NCBI RefSeq assembly: GCF_036226505.1
Contig: NZ_CP108484.1
Location: 4,588,001-4,652,000, forward strand
Direction of reading: 5' to 3'
Length of the DNA stretch: 64,000 bases
Source: Kitasatospora sp. NBC_01246
Lineage (GTDB): Bacteria > Actinomycetota > Actinomycetes > Streptomycetales > Streptomycetaceae
How positions within the stretch are numbered: position 1 is the stretch's first letter; each line of letters opens with the position of its first letter. Both the position numbers and the translations under genes were made by a program. Shown here piece by piece: positions 63,134-64,000 of the stretch. The notes below the pieces were generated by a model. The model was not told the DNA's origin. It did not search any database and saw only the letters and a list, made by a program, of their open reading frames with translations.

Positions 63134-63148
63134 TGTCATTCGATGACA
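63134..63148. promoter_or_regulatory. Inverted repeat TGTCAT-TCG-ATGACA between mbtH and the regulator
   Basis: A second perfect 6-3-6 inverted repeat in the same divergent region, just after a possible -35 hexamer (TTGACT at 63125-63130). Likely a binding site for a dimeric regulator. Apart from these two repeats and the short ORF at 63268, nothing else is recognised in the gap 62823-63394. Confidence 0.5.
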
Positions 63149-63267
63149 GAAACTCGACCGGGGGCGTGCAGGGAGTGACATTTCCGTGGCTCGGCCCAGC
63201 CGGGGGGCAGCCATATTCAAGGCCCCCGTGTGAAGAAGTTCAGAGATTCCTCGGGGGACGTTTCACC

Positions 63268-63351
63268 ATGTCAGACCTGCTTCGCGTGATCAGACCGCGT
63301 CTGTGTCCAGCCTCTTCGCATTCCGACTGTCCAATGTCGACTGATTCTTGA
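63268..63351 (+). CDS. Possible 27-residue leader peptide
   Basis: A short ORF (MSDLLRVIRPRLCPASSHSD and seven more residues) with GGGGGA about 9 bases before its ATG, ending 43 bp before the regulator start. Its codons are less GC-rich than those of its neighbours. It could be a leader peptide or chance. Confidence 0.25.
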   Translation: MSDLLRVIRPRLCPASSHSDCPMSTDS

Positions 63352-63394
63352 CGGCCCATCAGACCATCCTCCCTGGACAATTGGATTCACGGCA

Positions 63395-64000
63395 ATGCTG
63401 GAGAAGCTGGGCCTCGGTGCCGAGGCCGGTTCGGTCTACAAAGAAATGCTCAAGGATCCGCAGAGCGGACCCGCCGACATCGCCGGCCGGCTCGGCTGGA
63501 CCGAGGCCCGGGTGCGGTCGTCCCTGGACGAGCTCGCCCGCCTCGCGCTGCTGAGACCGTCCTGGCAGGACCCGGGCGTGCTGAAGCCGGTGGAGCCGGA
63601 GGTCGGGCTGCGCTATCTGCTCGACCGCCGGGAGGCCGAGCTCCAGCGGCGCCTGCTGGAGATCGAGCAGGGCCGCCGCGACCTCGTCGAGGTGGTCGCC
63701 GAGTACGCCAACCTGACCCGGTCCTCCCGCAAGAGCGCGGACGTCGAGGTGCTGGAGGGGATCGACTCGATCCGGCTGCGGATCGAGTCGCTGGCGACCG
63801 GCTGCACCGAGGAGGTGCTGGGCTTCGTCACCTCGGGGGTGATGTCCGAGGCGAACATCGAGGCCAGCCGTCCGCTGGACCTGCGGGTGCTGCGCGGCGG
63901 GGTCCGGCTGCGCTCGATCTACCTGGAGAGCATCAAGAACGACAACAACACCATTGCGTATGCTCATTGGCTGACGGAGCAGGGCGCCCAGGTGCGCGTC
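63395..64000 (+). CDS. TrmB/LuxR-type transcriptional regulator, cut by the window end
   Basis: The first 202 codons are open and run off the window. The N-terminal winged helix resembles TrmB regulators (LGLGAEAGSVYKEMLKDPQS, then DIAGRLGWTEARVRSSLDEL). A charged helical stretch follows (DRREAELQRRLLEIEQGRRD), then a phospholipase-D-like effector-binding region (ESIKNDNNTIAYAHWLTEQG). In streptomycetes such proteins usually end with a LuxR helix-turn-helix, which would lie beyond 64000. There is no clear ribosome-binding site before the ATG. It diverges from the mbtH-NRPS operon across 572 bp and is the best candidate for a pathway regulator. Confidence 0.8.
   Translation, partial: MLEKLGLGAEAGSVYKEMLKDPQSGPADIAGRLGWTEARVRSSLDELARLALLRPSWQDPGVLKPVEPEVGLRYLLDRREAELQRRLLEIEQGRRDLVEVVAEYANLTRSSRKSADVEVLEGIDSIRLRIESLATGCTEEVLGFVTSGVMSEANIEASRPLDLRVLRGGVRLRSIYLESIKNDNNTIAYAHWLTEQGAQVRV

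Overview
The window is very GC-rich and carries GC-rich third codon positions, ATGA/GTGA gene overlaps and actinobacterial gene types. It reads as chromosomal DNA of a Streptomyces- or Kitasatospora-like actinomycete. The left third resembles a conserved near-origin block. The right three quarters is a lipopeptide-type biosynthetic gene cluster.

Positions 1-16,500, housekeeping and accessory genes. On the minus strand are the start of an unknown gene, a HAD phosphatase, serS and pheA. A gene-free stretch of about 630 bp upstream of serS is packed with DnaA-box-like sequences. Next is a minus-strand copper and haem export set: a membrane protein, YcnI-like protein, Sco1-like protein, PCu(A)C chaperone, a CopC-CopD fusion and a Tat-exported DyP peroxidase. 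Then, mostly on the plus strand, come an RsbW-like ATPase, a LysR regulator, allantoicase, a small Cys protein, an amidase, a 37-residue membrane peptide (minus strand) and a PP2C-like protein.

Positions 16,600-28,080, plus-strand lipid and tailoring operon. In order: type II thioesterase, fatty acyl-AMP ligase (FAAL), two acyl-CoA dehydrogenases, an enoyl-CoA hydratase, a free-standing condensation domain, an epoxide-hydrolase-like alpha/beta hydrolase, an acyl carrier protein, a zinc-type alcohol dehydrogenase and a YbaK-like deacylase. A hairpin plus T-rich tract closes the operon. A NarL-type two-component pair follows (28,138-30,059).

Positions 30,158-62,822, minus-strand NRPS operon. 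The order of transcription is an MbtH-like protein, then NRPS1 (A*-T-C-A-T), then NRPS2. NRPS2 is one giant gene of about 9,200 codons (eight C-A-T modules, then C-A*). It is split into three reading frames by two single-base deletions in the same C homopolymer of two near-identical A-domain copies. Both ends of the assembly line carry adenylation domains whose ATP-binding P-loop is lost, and there is no integrated thioesterase or epimerase. By-eye specificity codes give Asn-like, X, Gly, Z, Z, X, Thr-like, Z, W, where repeated letters mark repeated codes. A 20-bp-stem hairpin separates this operon from the two-component genes.

How it may work (inference): the FAAL activates a fatty acid onto the ACP, and the dehydrogenase, hydratase and alcohol dehydrogenase genes alter the chain. 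The acyl group passes to the first carrier domain of NRPS1, nine residues are added, and release needs the terminal C domain or a separate enzyme. At the right edge a TrmB/LuxR-type regulator, cut by the window end, diverges from mbtH. The 570 bp between them holds two perfect 6-3-6 inverted repeats.
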